NCBI GenBank assembly: GCA_930367205.1
Contig: OV884009.1
Location: forward strand, 99,841,189-99,905,188
From: Acanthosoma haemorrhoidale
Lineage: Eukaryota > Arthropoda > Insecta > Hemiptera > Acanthosomatidae
Direction: 5' to 3'
DNA: 64,000 nt
Both the position numbers and the translations under genes were made by a program. Shown in pieces: positions 53,339-64,000 of the stretch. Every line of letters starts with the position of its first letter. Within the stretch, counting starts at the first letter, position 1. The notes beneath the pieces were generated by a model that was not told the DNA's origin, ran no database searches, and saw only the letters and a program-made list of their open reading frames with translations.

Positions 53339-54815
53339 AAGGGGTTATCTGTCTCTAGAATAGAGGGCATGGAATGGATCCAATCTGACTGCTGAAATTT
53401 TAAACCTTAGGTCATGGCCTAGACTGTAATCGACAAAAGTTGCGATGCAAAGCCCCAATCCTTCTTTTTCTTACTTAAGATCTTTTATGTCCCAACTACG
53501 GTAAAATGGTAATTTTTTTCTACCATAATAAAATAAAAACAGTATCACGAACTTATATTTAAAAGTAAAGTGAACAGGTGCAACAATAGAAACAGCTTAT
53601 CCCTGTTGAGTTCAATTTTTTTTTCAAGCTGGTGGACCTCTTTGTTTGAAATATGTAATTGAAAGCTCCCCGTAGTTGCTCCATCATTATTGCTGAATAC
53701 ATACAAAAAGGCTTCATTTTGTAACAGATAATCTAATCTTATTTTTATAGAATGTACTTCAATTGTTTCATTATCTTGAAACCTACGAAACCTTATACCC
53801 TAGAATTATCTAGGGGCTCAATGAAGCTGATGCAAAGCCTCCGATTTGAATAATCAAGAAGGAGGAATGACACGCCGAGGATAATAATTTGTGATCAGAC
53901 ATTAACAAATAGGAAGTGTATCGCTCGTCGAAAGTCAAACTGGTGAATAAATTTAAAAAAATATCGTGGACATCATTAGGTGAGATAATTAAGACGGAGA
54001 ATTCAAGTGGAGTCAACTCTGACCGATGAACCGAACTTACCGGAGAAAGAAAGGATAGTGAAAACTAGTCAGAATTAAAGAGAGAAGTCACTAAATAACC
54101 CATTAGACTATATAAAGTTCTGCAAGAAAATCAATAGTGGAAGGAAGACAATTAAACCGAGGAGCACTGCTTATCAAGGAGAAAATTTTTAGATAATATT
54201 AAGCTGGGAGGGGATCTTGGCCAAGTGGATTGGATTATACAATGGACTACTTGGCAATGGTGTGCAGAACATGTTTGGGTCTGATCGCTACTTGAAAAAA
54301 AGTCTTATTGATGTAGGAAAGGATAGGCCACGCCACACCTCCTTGACCCATGACAGATCTTTGCGTTCCCACGATGAGATAAAAGACAGAACACAGACAC
54401 AGACAGGTGGCAATCACCACTTCGTGAGAACGGAGCCTTAGTCTAGTCGAAGTTGTGGTAGTAGAAGAACTAACCAACCAGTAAAAAGCCACGAACCTCG
54501 ACGTCTTCTCTATAGGCATGGCATGAATTCATTCAAAATAGCATAAAGAATCAGCACGCCTTAGTTAGTTGGTACATTAACATTGACTTAAGTGGAAAGT
54601 TTTGCCTACCGTGGATACTCATCTGTGAAAAATCGTTATGCATCCTAGATGTCAAGAGGAGAATCGTTAAAGAAAACAATTGCTACTTTAGTATACCCAT
54701 TATAAAGAGAGGCCATTCCCTGGCTATTGGGACAAAAGTGCTAGTTCGCAGGATTCACACTGTCCTCCACATACACAGTCCCTGCCATCTCAAAGCAAGA
54801 CGAGCAAGATCGGCA
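53339..54815. other. Non-coding DNA, possible decayed repeats
   Basis: No supported gene. At 54219-54229 tggccaagtgg matches a tRNA-type A box, but no B box or fold follows, so I do not call a tRNA. The 90-codon minus and 74-codon plus frames at 54220-54520 have no motif. Confidence 0.35.
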
Positions 54816-55180
54816 GGCTTTTAAACGGACGATCCTTCAAAGCATTTATGGTCCATTGCAATAGTGTGGCCAATAGAGAAGAAAGAATTACATGGAGCTT
54901 TATGCTACAGCTCTAAACTGAAAATATTGATGATCATCCCAATAAGTATACTCTATTGGTTGGGCAATGTTGTGTAGATGGGTGTCATGACCGTACTGTG
55001 TTTGAGGGAAGAAGAGTGGGCGACCCATGCTGAATTGGCTGGACGTAGTTTCCAATGATGCGAGATCTTTCCGTTCTACTGGAACCTAGGAAACTGGATC
55101 ACAGGGAGTAGATTCTCAGAGGAGTTTCCTAGATGTGTCAAAAACTCGCCCAGGCTTCTAGTGCCAAGGGTGAAAAAGAT
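54816..55180 (+). pseudogene. LINE ORF2 C-terminal end (third family)
   Basis: In shifting plus-strand frames: FKRTILQSIYGPLQ, then MELYA, a HDRTVFEGRR stretch, and GRPMLNWLDVVSNDARSF. This is the C-terminal layout of a widespread group of LINE ORF2 proteins (ERxILRxIYGP...W...EL....GHV.RM...VFEGRR.GRPxLRWLDxVxxDxR). Stops break it several times. The family is distinct from the jockey-like copies, whose C-terminus is unrelated. Confidence 0.65.
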
Positions 55181-56242
55181 GAAGAACTAATTCTTCTAAC
55201 GTTTTACTAATAAAACGTTTGGTTTCGTGAAATACGGGAGAAGATCAAAAGAAAGCTTTACATAAATTACAAAACCCTAAGACACATACAGAAAAGCAAA
55301 CACGGAGAGGTATACCAGTTTATAGAAGTTTGAGATACAAATCGCGAACCCCAAGTATTTTGTTTCAAGGCTCTATATTTTTCAATTCGTTTACATGTTT
55401 TTATTTCCATGTTTATTAATTCTTGCAATATGCTAAGTTCATAAATGATATAGCAAATGAATTCTAGGAAAATATTAAATTGAAGTAATTTAAATAAATT
55501 CTGAAGAGATCTTTCGTCCCATGATTAATATTTGTTGTGCCACTAAATCTATTTGTTACATAGGCTTGTTATTCTTGTTTCTTTTTAGCTTTTATGCCTT
55601 CATTGGAGTAAAATGAGTATGTTTAAATGTGTAAAACTTGACGGTTGGAGGTGGGAGGTCGGGAGGCGGCAGAGACAGGGCCGATAAGGGCAGAGAGGGA
55701 GCGGGTAATGGCCGTTTAGCCGTGACTCTGTGCCCCTGCCCCTGTATCATGGCTGTGAATTGGCTATTTCTTATTTAAAGGGGTAGATAGGGAGCTTGAG
55801 GATTTACTGTCCCCACCCCTGCCAACCCCTTCGAAAACAACATTCCTCACCCCGAATACCAATCTAAGGCCCGCGGCTTCTTTTCTCTTTGCCCAAGAGA
55901 GTATTTATTCATCTCGTTCGGCCCATTAGATTCGCAAACACACATTAAAAGCTTAATATTTTTCCTCATATCCTTATTTCTTGACTGCTCCTCTTACAGA
56001 AGCTCGCCTGGTGCATATGTTCCCTCAACTGGTATGGTATATTGTTACGCTTCTTCACCACCAATAACTAATTATTGCTATTAAATGGGTTGAAAGTAAC
56101 GTATGGCCATTAGATCCATAAGAGGTAGAAATATGGGACCTGTGATTTATAATAGCTTTGCATGTCAACAGAATAATTAAATTTATACCTACAATTTTAT
56201 GAGGAAAGAAAACAGATCCGAAGCTTTTATAGATATATAAAA
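55181..56242. other. No gene seen; one GC-rich patch
   Basis: 55640-55880 is GC-rich, with G- and C-rich simple text, but without frame or motif. The remainder is AT-rich. Confidence 0.45.
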
Positions 56243-57470
56243 AATTTCTTTATTGCTAGAAACAACAATCTGCATTTCGGACAATCAGTAATTGGGGTAA
56301 ATGTTCTCATTCATACCATATTTCTAATTTTCATTCACTCGCTCATTCATGCAGTATTTACAAACAGCCCAGAGACCTCACAAATCCACATGGTTGTCAC
56401 CTCCCTCGTGTGGAAAGTGGAGCCTTGGGGAGTTCCCCACGCTCCTCCGTTACCCCCGTAAGAAGATACGAGCCAGTGGAGGCTGACCAAGAGCGCAAGA
56501 GCCACATACGCTAAGGACATGATTAGAGAAACTGGCCATTGCCAGGACTCCCACTATCACTTGATTATAGCAGGTCACGAGGCCACTGTCGTTTTAATCT
56601 CCGAGGAGGATTGTAGGGGTGAGTGGTGCGGTGTAATGACTGTGCTAGAGGATTAGGGCAGTTGGATAGGTTACTCTGGAATTTTATGAACTTGGAAGGA
56701 ATGAGTTCAAGAATATAGGGTAGAAGATCATTATGAAGGGTTTTGTTGGTGACGTAATAAGAGGCATTTACTATTGTAGTCGGGACTTTTGATTAAAAGG
56801 ATTGGATTCGTTTGATGTTTGACATTTGTGCTGTCCCCATAGATTTATTCCGTATGTCGAGATTGGCTTAAGTATAACTTTGTAGATTAGTAATTTATTT
56901 TCTATTGAGAGATAGGATGTCCTTTGGAGTAGTCTGTATAGTTGTCCATAGCATCTGCTTAGTTCTTGTCTTTTTAGCCTTTTGTAAGGGTTCCATGTCA
57001 GCCTTTTGTCGAGATGGAAGCCGGAATACCTTATTATCTCGGATACAAGAAGAAGAATGGCATTATAAAAAACCTAGTTTTGAGCTTGTAAAGCAAACCT
57101 GCGTGCCAAACCTTGTCAAAAGCTTGAGCTATGTCCAGAAAGGCAGCAGTGTAGGACTGTTTGGTTTCAAAGGCTGAGGATATGTGAAGCAGTGGAGTGT
57201 CGTTGAGAAAAAAGGTTTTTAAATACAACAATTGGAGGTAGACGTTTTAATGTGAGTTTTTCAAATACTTTTTTGAGGAGGTGAAAGAGGAATAAGTGAA
57301 GTGAGGAATCTTGAACAGTATGCTATGAGTATGGTTTTGATAAGAATGATGAGGTGTGAAGTATGGGAATGATGCAGAACTCCTATCCAAAGCCACCCAG
57401 GACTCATCATCCCGACAGAGTAGGTGTGAGACAGGATGATCTTTTAGGATTTCAATCCAAAAGTTAAATT
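56243..57470 (-). mobile_element. Jockey-like LINE, 3' 1.2 kb (copy 5)
   Basis: Minus-strand copy. 56243-56600 is the shared 3' untranslated region beginning ctttattgctagaaacaaca with attcattcactcgctcattc. ORF2 parts follow: the C-terminal region (56600-56920, including tattgagagataggatgtcc for LSIEN), then, with a gap, the reverse transcriptase segment of 57034-57231, and beyond it text matching 60.9-61.0 kb (ggactcatcatcccgacaga). Blocks are missing between them. Confidence 0.85.
57034..57231 (-). pseudogene. LINE reverse transcriptase fragment
   Basis: A 65-codon frame with SAFETKQSYTAAFLDIAQAF and the following DKVWHAGLLYKLK, the block with the first catalytic aspartate. It corresponds to residues encoded at 61520-61615 in the long copy, where DKVW reads DRDC; this copy therefore keeps the ancestral motif better. 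Confidence 0.88.
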
Positions 57471-57789
57471 TATTTAACGAATGACATATTTTATGTGAAC
57501 TTGATACTGGTGGGACCTAAAGGCGCAAGACATGCTTGTAACACACATCTTAATTAAAAAGATAAAAATGTGTTTATAGGAATAATTTCTAAGTGTTTAT
57601 TTCCGCAGTTTCAAAAAGTACCGGTGTGAAAAGGTATTTATCAACAGATTTTACTAGTGACTATATTTACACTTCATTCAGATACAAACCGTATCTATGC
57701 ATGAGCCTCATTTATGTAAACATTGTTGACGAATGGTACCACGAAAAACCTATTAATTAATCATTAGTAGCGTGATGAAGGTGGGGTGA
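57471..57789. other. AT-rich DNA, nothing recognised
   Basis: No motif or boundary seen. Confidence 0.5.
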
Positions 57790-58450
57790 ATAAACTGAAC
57801 CCAGTTTCTCTGTAAATAAAGTAAGCAATTTTATTGACTATCTTTTATATTATAACAATTATTCATATTATTTACACAATCTTACCTCTAAACAAAGAAA
57901 CGACAATTACAGTTTATAACTATCAGTTCTCTATTTACAACTTTTTTTACTTAATATAACCTTCTCTATATCATCTCACTTTTTAGAATATTCCTGATAG
58001 GTCCATCTAGTGGAGGCTAGTAGAAGCAGCGAGGCAAATTCAAATATTCATATTAAAGAGAGTGTACTGTTGTGGCCACCTCTTAATTACGAATAATTAA
58101 AAGTTCCCCTCATCTCGGTCAGAAAATATCTATCTATGTTTAAAATAAGGATTATGACGTTGGAGTGGGGGGGGGGAAGCTAGTGGGGGAAACAGCCACT
58201 GGTGGGGAGCCATCCCCACCACGGCTGGCCTGCCTATATAACACGAGCCCCATAGGGCGGAATTGAGAACTCACCAAACCGGCACCTTTAACACTTCTTT
58301 CTCTCTCTCTGCACTGGCGCTTGCTGCTATACTTGAACCATAGTCTTCTCATTCAACTACCTCTGCATCTCTCCCTCTTAACCTCGCTAAGTTTTAGTCT
58401 GGCGTTGTCAGGCCCAACACCTTCCTAGCGGGAATCTCTGCCTTCGTCAG
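57790..58450 (+). repeat. LTR-like block with TATA box, family G relative
   Basis: A TATA box (ctatataa) at 58234-58241 is preceded by a GC-rich upstream part and followed by tcattcaactacctctgcat, ctaagttttagtctggcg and ttgtcaggcccaacacc. The same downstream series in the same order lies after the TATA box at 53.03 kb (minus) and, in part, at 23.3 kb. It ends near aatctctgccttcgtcag. Exact edges are not resolved. Confidence 0.6.
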
Positions 58451-60284
58451 GAACTCACATATCTGAGCCCAACATGTACTTTCTTGAATAGAACAGCAAC
58501 TAAGCCTAAGCCTAATCACAAATTAACAATCGATGGTGGCTTTTGAGAATACTAACTTGAGCATTGTCACAATTTGACATGATCTGAAACTGAAGCAATA
58601 TACACTTCCTGACCCTGTGCCAATTAGTGGTATGTGAGTTTATATTTATTGAACTATTGTGACCCAAACAATGAAGTATATAATAATTTGAAGATAAGAT
58701 AACATTTATCATGAAACATGTTACTCAGCTATCCATAATATGGGGATATATAATCAATCGAGGCAATGGATAAATACTGAGCCAATATAAAAGGTACAGC
58801 ATTGAACAAGAAAGCAGGATGAAAGGACTGTTGTGATCGAACTATGTGTGAGACAAGCCAAAAAGTGATGGATGATTTGTAGACCCTATAAATAAAGGTA
58901 GTAGGGTTTTACAGGTTCTGAACGTTGTACTGATTTACCTTGTTGAATCTTTTTATCAGGTTTTAATAGACTTCTTACAGTATAAGTTTTTATTGATATC
59001 ATGATGATCCTTGTTTTAGATGTATATGATACCTGCATTCACAAAATCAATATTTAGTACACTATAACACAACGTTATTAAAAATGCCAATCAAATTGTT
59101 TTGAAAGCCGTAACTAATCCCTCAATTGTGTGACTATTTTTTTGTTATGCTCTACAAAATATTACAGCCTCACCTGATCTCTTCAGTTGAATGACCAAGA
59201 AGGAAACATAGTTGGTAGAAATAAACGTCCAAAACTAATATTTGGGCTAAGAAATATTTGGTCTTAATTAAATAGGACGACGACGCTCACATCTCTTTTA
59301 AAAGATTCATGATAATGAGAAAGTTTTTCCAAGCTCAGCTCCATCCACAACTGGCTAAGAACACACCCCTACAGGGCTACAGGGGCATAGTTAAAAGTTT
59401 TAGCCTATCAAGGTTAATTAGGAGAAGTTGGCAAAGATTACTTAAACGAACTAAGGGCCCCGTTGTTTTTCAGCGCGTTAGTTAAATCCTTCTTTGGAAT
59501 CACTCGCGTCTTGAATTGTTTTGGTTTGTGGAATCGGGAAGGTAGGTTGCAAAATTGTAGAAGTAACTAGCAACTACTTGGTTCTCAGTCCTAGATGTCA
59601 CATGAAGTAAAAAGTAAAGAATAGAAACCTGTAGAAAGAGATTAAGGAAGGTTCGGAATGCTATGCCAAAATAATTTAATTTATGCAGTGAGAAACTAGA
59701 AAATAGATTTTCGTAGATTCAAGTGTATTTTATGATATTCCTGTTCAGGGGGAAGTATAGGACATTAAGACTAATATTCTTCTATTATTCGTGAATGGAA
59801 TTTAATAAGCGAATTGGGAGGGGTCATTTTATTAAAAATGTGTGGCTCGTTATTTTTCTTTTGTCTTCGATATATCAAACGTGTAAATTAACGAAAGACT
59901 AACAAAGAGGAAAATTTTGAAAAACTCTATAACGGGAGTTGTTAGTGTTTTTCCGAGATAGCCATAAACGTTAGTTTAAAACAGTTTTCAACGTCAGTAG
60001 TCTTAGTCATCGCAACCGACTAAATGCAGGTGGTGGGGAAGAGTCTTCTAAATCCCATTCGGTAGGATTAGTGGACTTGGAAAAGAGGCTGACAGAGGTT
60101 ACAAGTGAAAATATGATTCTTTTTATGAAAAATTGATGGTTCATTTTAAATTTTAGATCTGTGATTCTTTAACATTAATTCTTAACTTTAAAGAAGCGAA
60201 GACAATTTGTTTTCATTGTGAATGTTAGTTCTGTAATGCTTCAACTTTATACCATTTCTTGTTCTTAATAATAAACAAAATACA
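58451..60284. other. AT-rich DNA, no gene seen
   Basis: Short frames without motif. No element boundary recognised. Confidence 0.5.
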
Positions 60285-60296
60285 CGAGGACGTGTT

Positions 60297-60563
60297 TTGC
60301 TGTCTGCACTCGCACGAAAACATTGCTCCACCATCTCGCCTGACACAGCCACCTATTGGCCATCAGACCCCAACCGAAATCCAGATCACCTTGACTTTTT
60401 CTTCTACAATAGTTTAGGAACACTAAACTATTCACTCAATCGCCTTGATGACCTCTCCTCTGACCATAGTCCCTTATTATTAACCATTTCCCTAAATCCA
60501 ATTCACAAACTGCCTCCTCCTTCATTTATTAGGAGCCCAGTTGATTGGGACCACTTCCGCTAG
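60297..60563 (+). pseudogene. LINE endonuclease, C-terminal part
   Basis: An 88-codon frame; the homologous sequence starts at about 60288. WPSDPNRNPDHLDFFFYNS and LDDLSSDHSPLLLTISLN are the end of an APE-type endonuclease, with the SDH motif whose histidine is catalytic. It ends at TAG 60561-60563 and resumes in the same frame, so one nonsense change separates it from the next segment. Confidence 0.88.
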
Positions 60564-61088
60564 ATTCTTACAGACTCTGTAGACCTCAAAGTACCTCTGA
60601 AAACATCCCAAGACCTAGATGATGCAGTGCATTCCTTCACTACGCTGATCCAGAGGTCGGCCTGGGAGGCATCGTCACCCTACCGTCATCTGAAAATTCA
60701 CAATCAATATCCTTTACCCCAGTATCTCAAAGACCTAATCAAATCCAAACGCCACTCGAGAAAAGTGTGGCAAAAATCCCTACATCCTGCTGATCGTCGC
60801 TCATACAATCGGTACTGCAGTCTGGTAAAGCGGCAATTGGCATCCTTCCGTTCCGATTCTTTTAATTCCTATCTCTCCTCTCTGTCTACCAGGGACAACT
60901 CCTTATGGAATCTAACTAAGAAAATCCTAAAATACCATCCTGTTTCACACCCACTCCGTCGTGATGACGGATCCTGGGCGGCTTCGGATGGCGAGAGGGC
61001 GGAGGAATTCTGCATCTTTCCCGTACTTTCACTCCTCATCTTACTCCTCAAAACAATAATCATCGCCGAACTGTTGATGATTTCCTAA
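60564..61088 (+). pseudogene. LINE linker before reverse transcriptase
   Basis: In frame with the endonuclease. It has SFTTLIQRSAWEASSPYRHL, a basic stretch (LIKSKRHSRKVWQKSLHP) and LWNLTKKILKYHP, then DDGSWAASDGERAEEF, the standard region between endonuclease and reverse transcriptase in jockey elements. The frame is lost shortly after EEF, near 61015-61030. Confidence 0.85.
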
Positions 61089-61183
61089 CTTCACCTATCC
61101 CTCTCTCTCTGCCACCAAAAGCTGTTAACCCATCTGAGGTCAAATATATTCTGAAAAAATACCGTATCGAAAATCTCCAGGAT

Positions 61184-61693
61184 ATGATCTCTTTACTCCT
61201 CCAACAACCTCCTCCTAAAGCCATAATCTTCCTAACCTACATTTATAACTGCATTATCCAAACTTTGCACTTTCCTCTCCTCTGGAAACACTCCATTATA
61301 GTCCTATTCGCCAAGCCCGGTAAACCACCCAATGGCGCCTCATCTTACCATCCAATTAGCCTACTCCCTATCCTCTCAAAAATATTTGAGAAACTCTTAT
61401 TAAAACGCCTACTTCCAATTGTTGGATCCAAAACCCTTTATCCTATTCACCAGTTTGGTTTCCACCAACGACATCCCGCCGCTCAACAAGGCCTTCGCGT
61501 TGTTGATCACATATCCTTGGCCCTTAAAACTGAACAATATTGCACTGCTGCCTTTCTGGATATAGCTCAAGCTTTTGACAGGGACTGTCACGCAGGTTTG
61601 CTTTACAAGCTCAAAGGATATTTACCACAGACCCTATTCCTAATCCAAAAACCTATCTTTCAAACCGTTTCTTCCAAATCCACTGTGGTTTAG
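61184..61693 (+). pseudogene. LINE reverse transcriptase, first half
   Basis: A 169-codon frame with PPPKAIIFLTYIYNCIIQTL, KPGKPPNGASSYHPISLLPI and LSKIFEKLLLKRL (block 1), QFGFHQRHPAAQQ (block 2), and AAFLDIAQAF with the first catalytic aspartate. Here the next residues are DRDCHAG where copy 5 has DKVWHAG. A shift at about 61690 separates it from the second half. Confidence 0.92.
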
Positions 61694-62499
61694 AATATCC
61701 TAACTACTATTCCATTAAAGCAGGAGTTCCGCGGGGCAGCGTCCTGGGTCCTATCCTCTATAATCTATACACCGCTGATGTCCCCTCTACCACCAATACC
61801 TTCTTAGCAACTTTTGCAGATGACACTGCAGTCCTGTCAACCCATCCAGACCCTGATATAGCATCCCAAAACCTTCAAAAACACCTTGACGAGATCGAGT
61901 ATTGGTGCAACCAATGGCGAATCAATGTCAATAAAGGAAAATGTTCCCACATAACCTTCACCCTCTGCCACAAGTCCTGTCCACCAGTCTTTTTAAATTT
62001 CATTCCTCTCCCTGTGTCTGAGACAGTACGGTATTTAGGCTTCCATCTCGACAAAAGACTGACATGGAACCCACACACGAGGCTAAAAAGACAAGAACTA
62101 AACAGGTGCTTTAGACAACTGTACAGACTACTTCGAAGGACATCCCATCTCTCAATAGAAAATAAGCTACTTATTTACAAAGTTATACTTAAGCCAATCT
62201 GGACATACGGTATAGAGCTATTGGGAACAGCAAAAAAGTCGAACACTAAGCGCATCCAATCCTTTCAATCAAAAGTCCTGAGAACAATAGTAAATGCCCC
62301 TTATTACGTCAGCAACAAAACCCTTCACAATGATATGAATATACCCTATATTCTTGAACTCATGCCTGCCAAGTTTATAAAATTCTATAGTGACCTATCC
62401 AACCACCCTAATTCCCTAGCACAGTCATTACACTGCACCGCTCACCCCTACAATCCTCCTCGGAGATTAAAACGACAGTGGTCTCGTGACCTGCTATAG
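61694..62499 (+). pseudogene. LINE reverse transcriptase second half and C-terminus
   Basis: Open from about 61694 to TAG 62497-62499. It carries GVPRGSVLGPILYNLYTADV (block 4), TFADDTAVLSTHPD with the catalytic DD, WRINVNKGKCSHITF, VRYLGFHLDKRLTWNPHT, and KVILKPIWTYGIELLGTA. The last 60 residues (DMNIPYILELMPAKFIKFYS to RLKRQWSRDLL) are shared with copies 1 and 4. This is the complete polymerase C-terminal half of a jockey-type ORF2. Confidence 0.93.
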
Positions 62500-62838
62500 T
62501 CAAGTGATAGTGGGAGTCCTGGCAATGGCCAGTTTCTCTAATTATGTCCTGAGTGTCTGTCGCTCTCGCGCTCTTGGTCAGCCTCCGCTGGCTCTTATCC
62601 AGTGAGGCGGCTGACGTAGGAGCGTGGGGGACTTCCCAAGACTCCGCTTCCTCCTTCACATGCGAGGGAGGTGACAACCTTGTGGACTTGAGGGGCCTCT
62701 GGGCTGTTTGTAAATATTGTATGAATGAGCGAGTGAATGACGAATTGTAAATATGGTATGAATGATAACATTTATCTAAATTACTTATTCCCTAATAAAA
62801 GGCAGATTGTAATTTTCTCTTAATAAAAATTGTTGTTA
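62500..62838 (+). repeat. LINE 3' untranslated region, reference copy
   Basis: 339 bp from the ORF2 stop to the A tail. A GC-rich first part (gactcctgg, gcgctcttggtc, gactccgcttcc) is followed by an AT-rich end with gtaaatattgtatgaatgag and the terminal aggcagattgtaatttt and aataaa. Open frames in it are not genes, since all copies show it downstream of the stop. Confidence 0.9.
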
Positions 62839-63718
62839 AAAAAAAAAATAAATAATGAACACATCCATGAGCCCTAAGCATCCCTCCTCCAGATTGATTA
62901 CGAAATAAGAGATAGCCTCGGTCGTTTTATCTAGAAGAAAGTAAGCAAGAAAAAACATGAGAATATGTGCAGGATTATGGCTGACATGTTTATGACGTGG
63001 AGAAAATCGTCAACTGTTATGTAAAATTATCCTACTCTCCCCAACCCTTGGAGACCCGAGAGCTACAGGGGCAATAAGGGCCAAGTCCAGCAGCTCCTTC
63101 TCAATTCTCCTAGAGACCACCCTGGGCGTGATCATGACAAGATCCTGGTATAGTCTATAGTAAACAAGGTCGCTGAAAACCTCTGGTCTCTGGTGACACA
63201 CCAGTTACAGGGCAAGGAGGAGGAAGTCCTCCAAAGGAGGGTAGGCACCATCGAACAGCATGAGGGATTGTTAGGTGCCCTTGATACCTCGGGGCCCCTA
63301 AAGGACTTGGCTGATACCCCGAAGCTCCACCGGGAAACGCAAAAGGCGGAAGACGGGACACCCCCTAAATACGTAGAATAATGCTGCCCTGAAGCCATTG
63401 AATAGAATGGGAGCAGCTGTATGCGAGATAGGTTACCAAGGTCTCCCCTGCAGTAAGATTTGATTTGGTTGGAGCCATTGGTGCACAGCAGGAGGATGGT
63501 ACAGGGTGGTAGTGACCTCTACCGAATAGGAGGGATACCCCGAGGTGCAATAACAGCGTACAACAGGGATAAGCTAATGATAAGAAATGAAGAAGCTCCA
63601 GTCAGGTGTCTAGTATTGTTCATGGAGATGGAAGCATTCATGAATCGCACATATTACGAATATACTGCGAATCATCCAAGTTAACATGACAAAGAGTCTA
63701 GTAGAGGCTGTGGAGTTG
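62839..63718. other. Unassigned DNA with several open frames
   Basis: 63000-63700 is GC-richer than most of the window and has overlapping frames of 60-88 codons on both strands. On the plus strand LQGKEEEVLQRRVGTIEQHE looks like a coiled coil of a gag or ORF1 type, but nothing proves it. It may belong to the LINE whose endonuclease begins at 63719. Confidence 0.3.
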
Positions 63719-64000
63719 TCAGCTGTTATCCAAAACTACTATTTCATGTTGATCCACGGGCCGAATTGTTGGACTCAACAATTCAGGATAGTTCATCAGT
63801 AGAGTGAGTAGGCCTAGGGCATCGGTCGTACCATGTAACCCCACACTGGATGTCATGTTCCTCCACCAATTCAGTCGGGTGCACGTGTGACCTGCCACAT
63901 TGAATGGGGAGTAACAAACCAGCAGCTTCCTCCCTTTACCTCCTGAGTGATACTGATCCGTCAGCGCTGTTTGGAGTACTCGACAACTGTTCCAGAGCAA
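63719..64000 (-). pseudogene. LINE endonuclease fragment, runs off the window
   Basis: A 93-codon minus-strand frame open to the window edge. RVLQTALTDQYHSGGKGRKL and LLVCYSPFNV resemble the strand that precedes the active-site region of R1/jockey-type endonucleases (usually ...LLVCSAYLPYD). VGLHGTTDALGLLTLLMNYP and ELLSPTI resemble the block VWGSTDxNxRGxxLLEFLMxxxLELLN. The GCDANAH motif that should stand between them is missing, so it has an internal deletion. The other possibility is chance similarity. Confidence 0.45.

Larger units (their letters stand above)
60285..62838 (+). mobile_element. Jockey-like LINE, longest copy (5'-truncated)
   Basis: A 2.55-kb copy that starts inside the endonuclease domain and runs through reverse transcriptase, the C-terminal region and the full 3' untranslated region to an A tail at about 62838. 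The frame is interrupted by one stop (60561) and two frameshifts (about 61030-61180 and 61690). It serves as the reference for copies 1-5. No clear target duplication is seen. Confidence 0.93.

Noticed and set aside
54211..54285. Possible tRNA or tRNA-derived SINE head (A-box match tggccaagtgg)
   Set aside because: No B box at the right distance, no acceptor stem pairing, and no second copy in the window.
62408..62750. Frames of 89 (minus) and 65 (plus) codons after the LINE ORF2
   Set aside because: The same sequence recurs in the LINE 3' untranslated region of all copies, downstream of the ORF2 stop.
60285..62838. Target duplication around the longest LINE copy
   Set aside because: Text before 60285 (aataataaacaaaatacac) and after the A tail (aataaataatgaacacatcc) is similar, but only as AT-rich sequence; no exact repeat of useful length was found.
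1..64000. CRISPR arrays, bacterial operons, rRNA genes
   Set aside because: No regularly spaced short repeats, no bacterial gene order and no rRNA core sequence were seen. The only tandem arrays are at 29.6 and 45.1 kb, and neither has unique spacers.

Overview
This window looks like intergenic, repeat-dominated nuclear DNA from an animal, most likely an arthropod. The base composition is AT-rich, there are no bacterial-style operons, and almost every recognisable coding segment is a transposable-element fragment. The element types (a BEL/Pao element with a DUF1759-type gag, several Ty3/gypsy lineages, a jockey-like LINE with a very characteristic 3' end, and R1-like and other non-LTR pieces) are typical of arthropod genomes. 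I cannot name the species, and I found no convincing host protein-coding gene, rRNA or tRNA.

Layout. 1-2.08 kb: AT-rich DNA with one jockey-like LINE 3' end. 2.08-8.91 kb: a nearly complete minus-strand BEL/Pao retrotransposon with 607-bp LTRs that differ at one base I could see, and a 5-bp target duplication (gttac). Its single gag-pol frame is cut by two in-frame stops. 8.9-15 kb: mostly empty AT-rich DNA with two LINE 3' ends, a 14-bp hairpin and a 20-bp perfect palindrome. 15.01-19.56 kb: an old, complete but broken minus-strand gypsy element with short LTRs (193 and 181 bp). 21.33-22.54 kb: an unusual 1.2-kb foldback element with 362-bp LTR-like arms around a small unassigned coding segment. 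23.3-25 kb: an LTR-like fragment and a 485-bp R1-like reverse transcriptase fragment flanked by perfect 15-bp direct repeats.

25-32.3 kb: mainly empty, with two more jockey-like 3' ends and a 61-bp tandem repeat. 32.4-36.5 kb: remnants of an env-bearing gypsy element (integrase tail, possible env, a clear transmembrane tail followed by a purine tract and LTR), interrupted by a second LINE family and followed by another gypsy pol fragment. 36.8-42.3 kb: LTR-like debris and more of the second LINE family. 42.3-51.5 kb: a nest of three gypsy elements. Plus-strand element B (44.5-48.65 kb, with an 872-codon pol frame) sits inside the gag of minus-strand element A, and minus-strand element C lies to the right. 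52.4-53.3 and 57.8-58.45 kb: LTR-like blocks of the same dispersed family seen at 23.3, 36.2 and 41.4 kb. 54.8-55.2 kb: the C-terminal end of another LINE. 56.2-57.5 and 60.3-62.84 kb: long copies of the jockey-like LINE on opposite strands. 63.7-64 kb: a LINE endonuclease fragment running out of the window.

The genes do not work together as a pathway; each set belongs to a selfish element. The points most worth checking are the foldback element, the gag-pol stop between the two zinc knuckles of the young BEL element, the 13-residue tandem repeat in gypsy B, the double-truncated LINE fragment with a clean target duplication, and a conserved stem-loop near the 3' end of the second LINE family.
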